A stretch of 6,503 nucleotides of DNA from Hyphomicrobiaceae bacterium (GTDB taxonomy: Bacteria > Pseudomonadota > Alphaproteobacteria > Rhizobiales > HXMU1428-3). The stretch lies in assembly GCA_028285025.1 (NCBI GenBank), contig JANQQH010000041.1:1-6503 (forward strand). The letters are read 5' to 3'. Below, in pieces: positions 1 through 5,250 of the stretch. Position 1 is the first letter of the stretch; each line of letters opens with the position of its first letter. The position numbers and the translations under genes are program-made. The notes under the pieces were generated by a model that ran no database searches, was not told the DNA's origin, and worked only from the letters and a program-made list of their open reading frames with translations.

Positions 1-865
1 AATGAGCCAAGCTGGCAGCAATATTGGTGCCGCCAATCCAAAGGTTTTGAAACGCCTCCATGCGCTGGCGCATCACCTCCCGGTCAGGCTCTTTCAACAG
101 ATCAGTGATTTGGTTCAGCTCAATGTGAAAACAAAACGCTTCACTGTTTTCAAAGTGATGCACAAGGCCGCGCACAAACCGCGCCAGCATCGGGCTGTAA
201 TAAGCCATAGAATGAGACACATCCAACAAAGCCAACACCTTCAAGGGGCGACGTTTTTTTTGTTTGCGCCCAATCACCAGCGGGTCTCCATCAGTGCGCG
301 CCATCTTACGAGCGGTGGTCGCCAAATCAATCTTGCGCCCGTTATGTGTTTTGCGCCAGCGCCGGGTAGCGCGCAGTTTTATTTGTTTGGCCAGACGCTC
401 AGCCACTTTGGCCGCTTCCTCCCAACCCTTTTGCTCAGTTAAAAAGCGAAAATCTGTCCTCGTCACAGCTTGTTCGCGCCCAGCCCCGCCTTCTTCATCC
501 CCGCCCTCACCATGATAAAAGTCAGCAACAATCTGGAACTCTTGGTTAAACTGTTTTTCAAACCGTTCATTGCTGCCAGGCGAAGAGTTGGTCACGGTGC
601 CTTCGCTTTGGACACAAAAGAAGGTTAAAAAATAATAATCAAACTGATCCCACTGATCTTGGTTGGTGCACAATAAATGCTTCAAACACGCTTGAAACAA
701 CGGCCGTGAAAGCCCGCCATCTTCGGCGGCCATAGCAATTGCATCACGCGCTTCTGAAATCCCAATCTGAAACCCAAGCCCGCGCAGCTCAGATAAAAAA
801 TCACACATCTGATCCGTTAAAGCTTGGGTCGCTTGGGCGTGATCTATGGTTAAAGTTTGAGTCAT
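1..865 (-). CDS. VWA domain protein, CoxE-like (3' end beyond window)
   Basis: I translated the minus strand from the ATG at 863-865; 288 codons stay open to the left edge, so the C-terminus is missing. Residues about 1-200 are an alpha-helical, charged region with an acidic glycine-rich stretch near 119-130 and a basic stretch near 200-206. A von Willebrand factor A fold then begins: a hydrophobic strand runs into DVSHSM at 215-220 (bases 206-223), a DxSxS metal-ion-dependent adhesion site, and GGT at 278-280 supplies the expected second-loop threonine. This arrangement matches the CoxE-like family, which works with a MoxR-type ATPase to remodel or load metalloenzymes. The start lies 14 bases after the ATPase stop with no clear Shine-Dalgarno, so translational coupling is likely. 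The protein should be cytoplasmic, since no signal peptide is seen. The client is unknown; CoxD/CoxE mature CO dehydrogenase, but nothing here ties this pair to CO oxidation. Confidence 0.9.
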   Translation of the reverse strand, partial: MTQTLTIDHAQATQALTDQMCDFLSELRGLGFQIGISEARDAIAMAAEDGGLSRPLFQACLKHLLCTNQDQWDQFDYYFLTFFCVQSEGTVTNSSPGSNERFEKQFNQEFQIVADFYHGEGGDEEGGAGREQAVTRTDFRFLTEQKGWEEAAKVAERLAKQIKLRATRRWRKTHNGRKIDLATTARKMARTDGDPLVIGRKQKKRRPLKVLALLDVSHSMAYYSPMLARFVRGLVHHFENSEAFCFHIELNQITDLLKEPDREVMRQRMEAFQNLWIGGTNIAASLAH

Positions 866-879
866 GAAAATCGTTTCGA

Positions 880-1758
880 TTAAGCGGTCAATGAATTCAC
901 CATCCGGCGCGCATTCACAGCCAGCTGGTCTTCTTTGGTTTTAAGCAAACAGGTCAGCGTTTGCTCAACAATCTCTTCATTCTCTTTAAGCGATTTTACA
1001 TCCAAACATAACAGCGCTTCAGCCCAGTCTATCGCCTCAGCAATGCCCGGGCGTTTGCGCAACTCCATTTTTCTTAAACGAGCCATCAGTTGGACAATTT
1101 GAGCGCGCAGCTGTTCTTCAAGCTCAGGCACATGTTTGGATAAAATGCGCGCCTCCCGGGCCGGGCTGGGAAAGGGCACAAACGCATAAAGGCAGCGACG
1201 GCGCAACGCGTCAGATAACTCGCGCGTGGCATTAGACGTTAAAATCACAAAAGGACGGCAAGAAGCAGTGACAGTGCCAAACTCAGGCACGCTAACCTGA
1301 AACTCTGAAAGCACTTCAAGCAAAAACGCTTCAAACTCTTCGTCAGCCCGATCAATCTCATCAATCAATAAAACCGGCGGTTTTTCTTCACTGATTGATT
1401 GCAGCAAAGGACGCTTTAACAAAAACCGTTCGTCATATAGATTGATCTGGTGCTCACGCCCTGCCTCCAACTCTGATTGATGCAAACGGATCTCCAGCAA
1501 TTGGCGCTGATAATTCCATTCATAAATAGCAGCTGACGCATCAAGCCCTTCATAACATTGCAAACGAATAAGCTTTGTATCAAGCGCGCGCGCCAAAGCG
1601 CCTGCCAATTCCGTTTTGCCAACCCCGGCGTCTCCTTCTAATAATAAAGGCCGGCCAAGTTTGGTCATCAAATGCACAGGTACCGCCAAATCCAAAGACA
1701 GCACATAGCCATGGCTGTCCAAATCTTCAATCAGCTTATCGACGCAGGCTAGGATCAC
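880..1758 (-). CDS. MoxR-family AAA+ ATPase (CoxD-like)
   Basis: This is a 292-residue cytoplasmic ATPase. Walker A is GDAGVGKT at residues 42-49, Walker B is VLLIDEID at 129-136, sensor 1 is ILTSN at 172-176, and an arginine-rich DALRRRC segment at 183-189 probably holds the arginine finger. That order and spacing are typical of MoxR-type AAA+ proteins, which act with VWA partners as chaperones. I chose the GTG at 1756-1758: AAGGAG (1763-1768) sits four bases upstream, and the family homology begins a few residues in. The frame stays open upstream to 1890, but that extension is rich in Phe, Tyr and Trp, runs into a terminator hairpin, and does not look like protein. The VWA gene follows directly, giving a two-gene operon. 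Upstream on the same strand is a terminator-ended structured RNA, which may be a leader controlling this operon. I saw no convincing promoter between that terminator and the GTG. Confidence 0.92.
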   Translation of the reverse strand: MILACVDKLIEDLDSHGYVLSLDLAVPVHLMTKLGRPLLLEGDAGVGKTELAGALARALDTKLIRLQCYEGLDASAAIYEWNYQRQLLEIRLHQSELEAGREHQINLYDERFLLKRPLLQSISEEKPPVLLIDEIDRADEEFEAFLLEVLSEFQVSVPEFGTVTASCRPFVILTSNATRELSDALRRRCLYAFVPFPSPAREARILSKHVPELEEQLRAQIVQLMARLRKMELRKRPGIAEAIDWAEALLCLDVKSLKENEEIVEQTLTCLLKTKEDQLAVNARRMVNSLTA

Positions 1759-1762
1759 AAAT

Positions 1763-1768
1763 CTCCTT
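1763..1768 (-). promoter_or_regulatory. Ribosome binding site that fixes the GTG start of the ATPase
   Basis: Read on the minus strand, AAGGAG is followed by four bases and then GTG. It is the only good Shine-Dalgarno near the beginning of the AAA+ homology, and it rules out the longer upstream extension of the frame. Confidence 0.75.
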
Positions 1769-1861
1769 AAAAATAATAAAAAACAATAGCCAACATTTAA
1801 GCATTTAATTGAAGGCCAGAAAACCCGTTGTTTAGCAATAAGGTAATAATAAAAAACATCC

Positions 1862-1990
1862 CAAAAAAACACCCAAGGTGTTGGGGGCACCTTGGGTGAT
1901 AAAAAAAGCCAAGAGGGTCAATAAAAGACAAAGGCTTTTATCATGATCAGGCGTTAAGGAACATGAGGAAGGAGAAGGGGCCTGATCATA
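1862..1990 (-). ncRNA. Candidate small RNA or terminating 5' leader with three stacked hairpins
   Basis: Read on the minus strand, three stems follow with no gap. Hairpin 1 pairs ATGATCAGGC (1989-1980) with GCCTGATCAT (1952-1943), ten perfect pairs. Its 27-base loop is pyrimidine-rich and includes CTTCTCCTTCCTC, which could pair with Shine-Dalgarno sequences. Hairpin 2 pairs GATAAAAGCC (1942-1933) with GGCTTTTTTTATC (1910-1898), with a few bulged U. Hairpin 3 is an 11-pair terminator with a seven-T tail. No convincing coding frame lies under it. Either it is a trans-acting small RNA with an anti-Shine-Dalgarno loop, a design known in alphaproteobacteria, or it is a leader that ends transcription ahead of the ATPase gene 104 bases further on. 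I do not match it to a named RNA family. No good promoter was found for it: TTGTGG and TATGAT lie only 15 bases apart and the second overlaps hairpin 1. The 5' end is therefore uncertain. Confidence 0.5.
1863..1898 (-). terminator. Intrinsic terminator on the minus strand
   Basis: CACCCAAGGTG (1898-1888) pairs perfectly with CACCTTGGGTG (1880-1870) across a seven-base loop. On the minus strand seven T follow (1869-1863). The plus strand lacks a T tract after the stem, which sets the direction. It closes the candidate RNA and lies upstream of the ATPase gene, so the ATPase needs either a promoter within 1759-1862 or read-through. Confidence 0.8.
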
Positions 1991-2063
1991 TTTAATCAGT
2001 CGCATCCACAAACCAATAGGTTCAAAAAAAGAAAAAGTTTTTTTACCCGCATCAAAATGTCTC

Positions 2064-2093
2064 TTGAGAGCCACGCTCAAATCACTCTATCAT
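2064..2093 (+). promoter_or_regulatory. Sigma-70-type promoter for the ACT-domain gene
   Basis: TTGAGA (2064-2069) and TATCAT (2088-2093) each match the consensus at five of six positions and are 18 bases apart. Transcription would start near 2100, giving a leader of about 20 bases that carries AAGGAG (2108-2113), eight bases before the ATG at 2122. A short imperfect inverted repeat, TTGAGAG and CGCTCAA (2064-2080), covers the -35 box and part of the spacer. It could be an operator, but that is speculative. Confidence 0.6.
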
Positions 2094-2121
2094 AGATAAA
2101 AATCAAGAAGGAGATGCGACT

Positions 2122-2367
2122 ATGAAATGGGTTCTCACCGCAGTGTCAAAAGACCGGCCCGGTATTGTTGAAGACATCGCCCAGATAATCACCGAACATG
2201 AGGGAAATTGGGTCAAAAGCTCAATGTCACGATTGGGCGGCCAGTTTGCAGGCATCATTCAAATCACTGTCGGCAAAGACAAGGCTGAAGATTTGGCAAG
2301 CCAATTGCAAACATTAACATCAAAAGACATCCAGATCACCTTGCAAAAAGATGCGCAAAAAGGATAA
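2122..2367 (+). CDS. GcvR-like ACT-domain protein, N-terminal half (ends at in-frame TAA)
   Basis: This frame gives 81 residues forming one ACT domain. It opens with a hydrophobic strand, then the DRPGIVEDIAQII turn and helix (about 11-23), where the ligand-facing loop of ACT domains lies. GNWVKSSMSRLGGQFAGII (about 28-46) follows. The sequence resembles the first half of GcvR-like proteins, which usually carry two tandem ACT domains in about 170-180 residues and regulate glycine-cleavage or other amino-acid functions in the cytoplasm. AAGGAG at 2108-2113 is well spaced from the ATG, and a promoter lies just upstream. The frame stops at TAA (2365-2367), yet the same frame continues into a second matching ACT domain. 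It is therefore probably half of an interrupted gene, or alternatively a free-standing single-ACT protein. Fold confidence is high; regulator function is inferred from the family. Confidence 0.85.
   Translation: MKWVLTAVSKDRPGIVEDIAQIITEHEGNWVKSSMSRLGGQFAGIIQITVGKDKAEDLASQLQTLTSKDIQITLQKDAQKG
2365..2367 (+). other. In-frame TAA between the two ACT domains
   Basis: Codons before it read AAA AAA GGA, and codons after it read GCC ATC ACT CAA GGG CAA ATG. The distance from 2122 to 2386 is 264 bases, a multiple of three, so a single base change from a sense codon such as CAA, GAA or AAA explains the split. No frameshift is needed. Confidence 0.85.
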
Positions 2368-2385
2368 GCCATCACTCAAGGGCAA

Positions 2386-2652
2386 ATGGTCAACCTGGAA
2401 TTAACCGGCATCGACCATCCAGGCATTGTTCGTGACATAACCCATCTTCTGGCCGCCCAGCAAGTGACCATTGAAAAACTGGAAACCAAAATATTCACTG
2501 CAAGCATGGCTGGCGCGTCCATGTTTTACGCCGCAGCCCAAATTCGGCTACCACAGGGGCTATCATTAGCCTCATTGAGCCAAGCCATTGAAACCTTAGC
2601 TGACGATATAATGGTGGATATCAACCTTGAAATCGACCCTCAGGACCAGTAA
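2386..2652 (+). CDS. GcvR-like ACT-domain protein, C-terminal half (in frame after the stop)
   Basis: This segment gives 88 residues with a second ACT domain: LELTGIDHPGIVRDITHLL (about 4-22) repeats the D-x-P-G-I-V turn of the first half. It is followed by the paired-strand region and a helix ending IETLADDIMVDI (about 68-79), as at the end of GcvR-like proteins. It lies in the same frame as the first half, 18 bases after its stop, so both once formed one protein of about 177 residues. The ATG at 2386 falls in the interdomain linker. AAGGG three bases upstream is a weak, close Shine-Dalgarno, so re-initiation after the TAA is possible but not assured. The domain shows no frameshift or further stop, so the break is either recent, tolerated as two polypeptides, or a base error. 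An alternative annotation is a single pseudogene spanning 2122-2652. Confidence 0.7.
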   Translation: MVNLELTGIDHPGIVRDITHLLAAQQVTIEKLETKIFTASMAGASMFYAAAQIRLPQGLSLASLSQAIETLADDIMVDINLEIDPQDQ

Positions 2653-2783
2653 GTTAAGACATAGAAGGGTTTTATAGCTCTTCAGATATATAAACACTTA
2701 AAAGCTTATGGGCCCAATCATTTCCAGCAGCAGCCTTAAGGGGAGGCTATGTTGGGACCAAAGTTTATGGGGAGCTTAAAAAA

Positions 2784-2972
2784 ATGAGATTATCACCACC
2801 ATCCTTTATCATCTTTCTACTGTCTTTAATCTTGGCCGCCTTGGTTATTTTGGGAAAATATTTCGGCATCTCCGTACCAATCTTGTCTGACATTGCATCA
2901 GGCAAGTATTTTGAAGTTTTATTGGTTGCTTATTTATTGTTGTTCTTTGGCGTCATTATTCGAGGCCTATAA
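2784..2972 (+). CDS. Small two-helix membrane protein of unknown function
   Basis: This is a 62-residue hydrophobic protein. Residues about 7-26 form a first membrane helix and about 43-60 a second, joined by a short loop with KYFGISVPILSD and a glycine-serine turn; the end is charged (RGL). I know no function for it. It resembles small hypothetical inner-membrane proteins of alphaproteobacteria in length and pattern, though that is memory rather than a search. GGGGAG about nine bases before the ATG can serve as a ribosome site, and a strong terminator begins four bases after the stop, which supports a real single-gene unit. The 131 bases separating it from the ACT gene hold only a short hairpin (AGCCT, seven bases, AGGCT at 2732-2748) without a T tract. 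No clear promoter was seen. Confidence 0.75.
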   Translation: MRLSPPSFIIFLLSLILAALVILGKYFGISVPILSDIASGKYFEVLLVAYLLLFFGVIIRGL

Positions 2973-2976
2973 TGGC

Positions 2977-3017
2977 AAAATCACGCAACTTGCGAAAGCG
3001 ATTTGCGTGATTTTTTT
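2977..3017 (+). terminator. Intrinsic terminator after the small membrane protein gene
   Basis: AAAATCACGCAA (2977-2988) pairs perfectly with TTGCGTGATTTT (3003-3014). After one mismatch an inner TTGC/GCGA stem is capped by a GAAA tetraloop (2994-2997). Seven T run from 3011 to 3017. The A run at the start also allows some function on the minus strand. Confidence 0.88.
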
Positions 3018-3038
3018 CAACATCGGGTCTATACAGTC

Positions 3039-3078
3039 AGAGCATTTCATTAAATTCATCAAAAAACAGCAATGCTCT
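3039..3078 (+). repeat. Intergenic palindrome, possibly a relic of a small repeated element
   Basis: AGAGCATT (3039-3046) is the exact inverse of AATGCTCT (3071-3078) across a 24-base A+T-rich spacer. No T tract follows on either strand, so it is not an intrinsic terminator. The AGAGCATTTC end resembles mosaic intergenic repeats that I recall from Hyphomicrobiales genomes. That link is from memory, and only one copy is visible here. Confidence 0.4.
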
Positions 3079-3151
3079 AAAATGATAAAGAACGAATTTA
3101 GTTTTACCAAAAACAGTTAAGTTAGAACCTCTGGCATAAACAGGTAAAAGG

Positions 3152-3168
3152 AGTAGGTCCTGAACCTA
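3152..3168 (-). repeat. Inverted flanking repeat, left copy
   Basis: Read on the minus strand this is TAGGTTCAGGACCTACT. It differs at two of 17 positions from the plus-strand copy at 4989-5005, and similarity continues weakly for about ten bases beyond. Its first three bases are the TAG stop codon of the rhodanese gene. The core AGGT-TCAGG-ACCT is itself a small palindrome. Confidence 0.6.
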
Positions 3169-3816
3169 AGGCCGCAAAGGCCTGGTCAGGTTTGGCAAAG
3201 GCACTGGTTTTGCCTTAACAAGCTTTCCCCCGATAGTAACCCAGCCATCTGTGCCTAGAGGGTACCAAGTAACAGATTTATAACCAAACTCAAGCGCGCG
3301 CTTGGCCGCATTCCAACTCATCCAACACTCTTTCTGGCAATAAAATAGCAAAGGTTTATCACGTTTACCATTGGTTAAACGCTGCAAATGATATTGGAAA
3401 AAGGCCTTCATCTCTTGAGGCAAAAGCCCATAACCCACATTGGCCAACCACACACTATCAGGAATATTTTTGCGCGGTTTGGCCCGCCAGACCGTGCCTT
3501 CAGGTAGATTAGGCGGTTTGGGAATCATTGGCATGACATCAATAAACAGCGTCTTGCCCGCTTTATGCAGTTCCATCGCTTGCACATCAGTGACAACCCT
3601 GGCCCCTTTTAAAGATAACGGAACCATGGTGCGATAGTCTTTCATCCGATAGCCTTCTGGCTCTGGTGGCGGGTCATCAGGAAAGAGAAAATCGTCTTCT
3701 TGCGTTTCAGCTGCCAAAAGATGAGAAAAAAACAAAATTTGACGCGGCCCTGAACCAAAAACAAAAGCCAAAGCAAAAACAGCAACCAAAATTTGGATAG
3801 ACCATTTCATAGACAT
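3166..3816 (-). CDS. PQQ-associated rhodanese-like protein of the CXXCW family, exported
   Basis: The protein has 216 residues. A hydrophobic N-terminus (about 5-20, then up to 36) indicates a Sec signal or anchor. After an acidic, proline-rich segment comes EGYRMKDYRTMVP (54-66), then a rhodanese-like domain with FIDVMP (91-96) and the loop CQKECW (160-165) followed by MSWNAAKRA, ending at GTDGW (188-192). C160 occupies the usual rhodanese cysteine position, with C164 four residues on. This pattern fits the family called PQQ-dependent catabolism-associated CXXCW motif protein, found near PQQ dehydrogenases and their transport and relay genes; a periplasmic redox or cofactor role is suspected but unproven. 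It is divergent from a PQQ-associated metallohydrolase, which supports the call. The ATG at 3816 has only a weak GAG upstream; a second ATG two codons on is possible. CTAGCC and GGCTAG (3826-3853) can form a hairpin in the leader. A poor minus-strand promoter, TTGTCT and TAAAAT 19 bases apart, lies at 3887-3857. Confidence 0.88.
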   Translation of the reverse strand: MSMKWSIQILVAVFALAFVFGSGPRQILFFSHLLAAETQEDDFLFPDDPPPEPEGYRMKDYRTMVPLSLKGARVVTDVQAMELHKAGKTLFIDVMPMIPKPPNLPEGTVWRAKPRKNIPDSVWLANVGYGLLPQEMKAFFQYHLQRLTNGKRDKPLLFYCQKECWMSWNAAKRALEFGYKSVTWYPLGTDGWVTIGGKLVKAKPVPLPNLTRPLRP

Positions 3817-3880
3817 AAGCGAACTCTAGCCAGAAACACGAAGAAAAGGCTAGTAAATTTTACCTCAACGTTAAACATCA

Positions 3881-3909
3881 AAGACAATATATTTATAAAT
3901 CTTTATAAT
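3881..3909 (+). promoter_or_regulatory. Promoter of the metallohydrolase gene in the divergent intergenic region
   Basis: A perfect TATAAT (3904-3909) lies 17 bases after AAGACA (3881-3886), which matches the -35 consensus at four of six positions. Transcription would begin near 3916, leaving a leader of about 74 bases. A weak minus-strand -35 candidate, TTGTCT (3887-3882), overlaps the same bases, so the two genes may share a control site. The rest of 3817-3989 is A+T-rich and has no other clear site. Confidence 0.5.
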
Positions 3910-3989
3910 TCCTGTGGTTTTTATAAATTGCCTCATAACCTATTTTTCCCTATTATCCCTACCAGTAGGTCAGGAGAAAGGAAAGTCAA

Positions 3990-4970
3990 ATGAGTAACAA
4001 AAAAAACATAAAAATAATTGTATGTATTATAAGTCTTATCTATCTCACCCATTTCTCTCTACATAATCAGGCCATAGCCGATACAAACTCAACATGCCCC
4101 ACCCTTAAAGAGCAGCCGTTCAAGCTCACCAAAATTGCTGAAGATACCTATGTCCGCAAAGGGGTTCATCAAATTTTTACTCCGCAAAATTTGGCAGCCA
4201 TAGCCAACATTGGTTTTATCGTCGGAAAAAACTCCATCGCGGTAATCGACACAGGCGGTAGCTATTGTGATGGCAAACGCTTCTTAAGCACAATAAGAAA
4301 AATTTCCAATAAACCTATCGCTTATGTCATCAATACTCATGCTCATCCAGACCACACCTTTGGCAACCAAGCCTTTAAAGCTGAAAACCCCGTTTTTATT
4401 GGCCACGAAAAGTTGCCTCGCTTCCTGGCAGACAGAGGGTCTCTCTATTTAAACAATTTAAAGCGGTTAGTTGGTGAGCAGGCAATGAGCAATACAAAAA
4501 TTATTCTGCCAACAAAAACCGTCAGTGATACAATGACGATTGATCTGGGCAATAAACAATTAATTTTAAAAGCCTATCAAACCGCCCACACAGATCATGA
4601 CCTGACCGTCTACGATCCATCGACAAAAATCATCTGGGCTGGGGATTTGTTATTTGCTGAGCACACCCCGGTCATTGATGGCAGCTTAATAGGCTGGCAA
4701 AAGGTTATGGACCAATTAGCAAAAATCCCTGCCAAATATGTTGTCCCTGGCCATGGCGGGCCTCTTTTAGAATGGCCAAAAGCGCTCGCTCCACAGCGGG
4801 CCTATTTGCAAACCCTAACCAAAGACTTGCGCACAATAATCCAAAAGGGTGGCACAATGTCAGAGGCTGAATCCGGCGCTGGGCAGAGCCAGAAAAAGGG
4901 CTGGGTGTTATTTGATCAGTTCAATCCACGCAACGCCTCAAACGGATTCGCTGAATTAGAATGGGAATAG
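3990..4970 (+). CDS. Exported metallo-beta-lactamase-fold hydrolase, quinoprotein relay system type
   Basis: The protein has 326 residues. KK in the first residues, a hydrophobic stretch (8-20) and AIA at 28-30 predict a Sec signal peptide cut before D31. The metallo-beta-lactamase fold follows with a full set of metal ligands: HAHPDH at 117-122, H200 in QTAHTDH, D219 in WAGDLL, and H255 in VPGHGG. The stretch GVHQ (58-61), IANIGFIVG (71-79) and VIDTGGS (85-91), together with LDGSLIGW-like VIDGSLIGW (228-236), fits the SoxH-related group named quinoprotein relay system zinc metallohydrolase, probably type 2. Those proteins co-occur with PQQ enzymes; their substrate is not known, and nothing suggests drug hydrolysis. 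It acts in the periplasm. The start is supported by GGAG/AAAGGAAAG upstream and by the signal peptide directly after it. The divergent neighbour is another PQQ-associated gene. No PQQ dehydrogenase or cytochrome is inside the window. Confidence 0.9.
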   Translation: MSNKKNIKIIVCIISLIYLTHFSLHNQAIADTNSTCPTLKEQPFKLTKIAEDTYVRKGVHQIFTPQNLAAIANIGFIVGKNSIAVIDTGGSYCDGKRFLSTIRKISNKPIAYVINTHAHPDHTFGNQAFKAENPVFIGHEKLPRFLADRGSLYLNNLKRLVGEQAMSNTKIILPTKTVSDTMTIDLGNKQLILKAYQTAHTDHDLTVYDPSTKIIWAGDLLFAEHTPVIDGSLIGWQKVMDQLAKIPAKYVVPGHGGPLLEWPKALAPQRAYLQTLTKDLRTIIQKGGTMSEAESGAGQSQKKGWVLFDQFNPRNASNGFAELEWE

Positions 4971-4988
4971 CAAATAAAAACAAGAGGC

Positions 4989-5005
4989 TAGGCTCAGGAC
5001 CTATT
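4989..5005 (+). repeat. Inverted flanking repeat, right copy
   Basis: TAGGCTCAGGACCTATT lies 18 bases after the metallohydrolase stop. It matches the copy at 3152-3168 in opposite orientation at 15 of 17 positions, so the two together bracket the rhodanese and metallohydrolase genes. Apart from this copy and the hairpin at 5061-5114, I see nothing recognisable in 4971-5250. Confidence 0.6.
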
Positions 5006-5054
5006 ACGTTTCCCATGCACGATATGCTTTCATAACAAAGTCATAAACTTTGAG

Positions 5055-5114
5055 AAAAACATGGTGGTTTGAGCAAATGATAAATGACGCACATCATTTG
5101 AAAATCGACACCAT
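5055..5114 (-). terminator. Possible terminator of the GGDEF/EAL gene
   Basis: On the minus strand ATGGTG (5114-5109) pairs with CACCAT (5066-5061), enclosing an inner perfect stem CAAATGAT (5100-5093) with ATCATTTG (5081-5074). A G and five T follow (5059-5055). The arm region between the two stems is mostly unpaired and the element lies about 137 bases after the stop, so this is a moderate call. A weaker ACAC/GTGT stem followed by seven T lies directly behind the stop codon, around 5226-5247. Confidence 0.4.
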
Positions 5115-5250
5115 TAAAGAGCGGGTAAGATGTCCAGCATTCTCAAATTTAAATTAATCCTATCTGTCACGGACTAAAAGATATAAGTCAAAGGACTCAG
5201 TGAAAAAAGCGGGAAAAGGAGAAAAAAACACGGCGTTTGATGTGTAAAAC

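Noticed and set aside
2..515. Plus-strand open frames opposite the VWA gene
   Set aside because: They are shadows of the minus-strand VWA gene, whose MIDAS motif and domain order are clear.
1759..1890. N-terminal extension of the ATPase frame to an ATG at 1890
   Set aside because: The extension begins inside the terminator stem and is rich in aromatic residues, while the GTG at 1758 has a good Shine-Dalgarno and fits the family start.
1832..2080. Minus-strand open frame of 82 codons upstream of the ATPase gene
   Set aside because: It runs across the three hairpins and the terminator, has no ribosome site, and its composition does not look like protein.
2639..2647. Third partial copy of the flanking repeat (CTCAGGACC)
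   Set aside because: Only nine bases match and they lie in the coding end of the ACT gene, so chance is enough.
2732..2748. Hairpin before the small membrane protein gene as a terminator of the ACT gene
   Set aside because: The stem has only five pairs and no T tract follows on either strand.
3337..3342. Three residues between the two cysteines of the rhodanese loop, where the family name implies two
   Set aside because: From memory, family members commonly show C-x3-C-W here, so this is not an unusual feature.
3990..4970. Antibiotic-resistance beta-lactamase
   Set aside because: The fold is shared, but the sequence groups with SoxH-related quinoprotein relay proteins and the neighbour is PQQ-associated.
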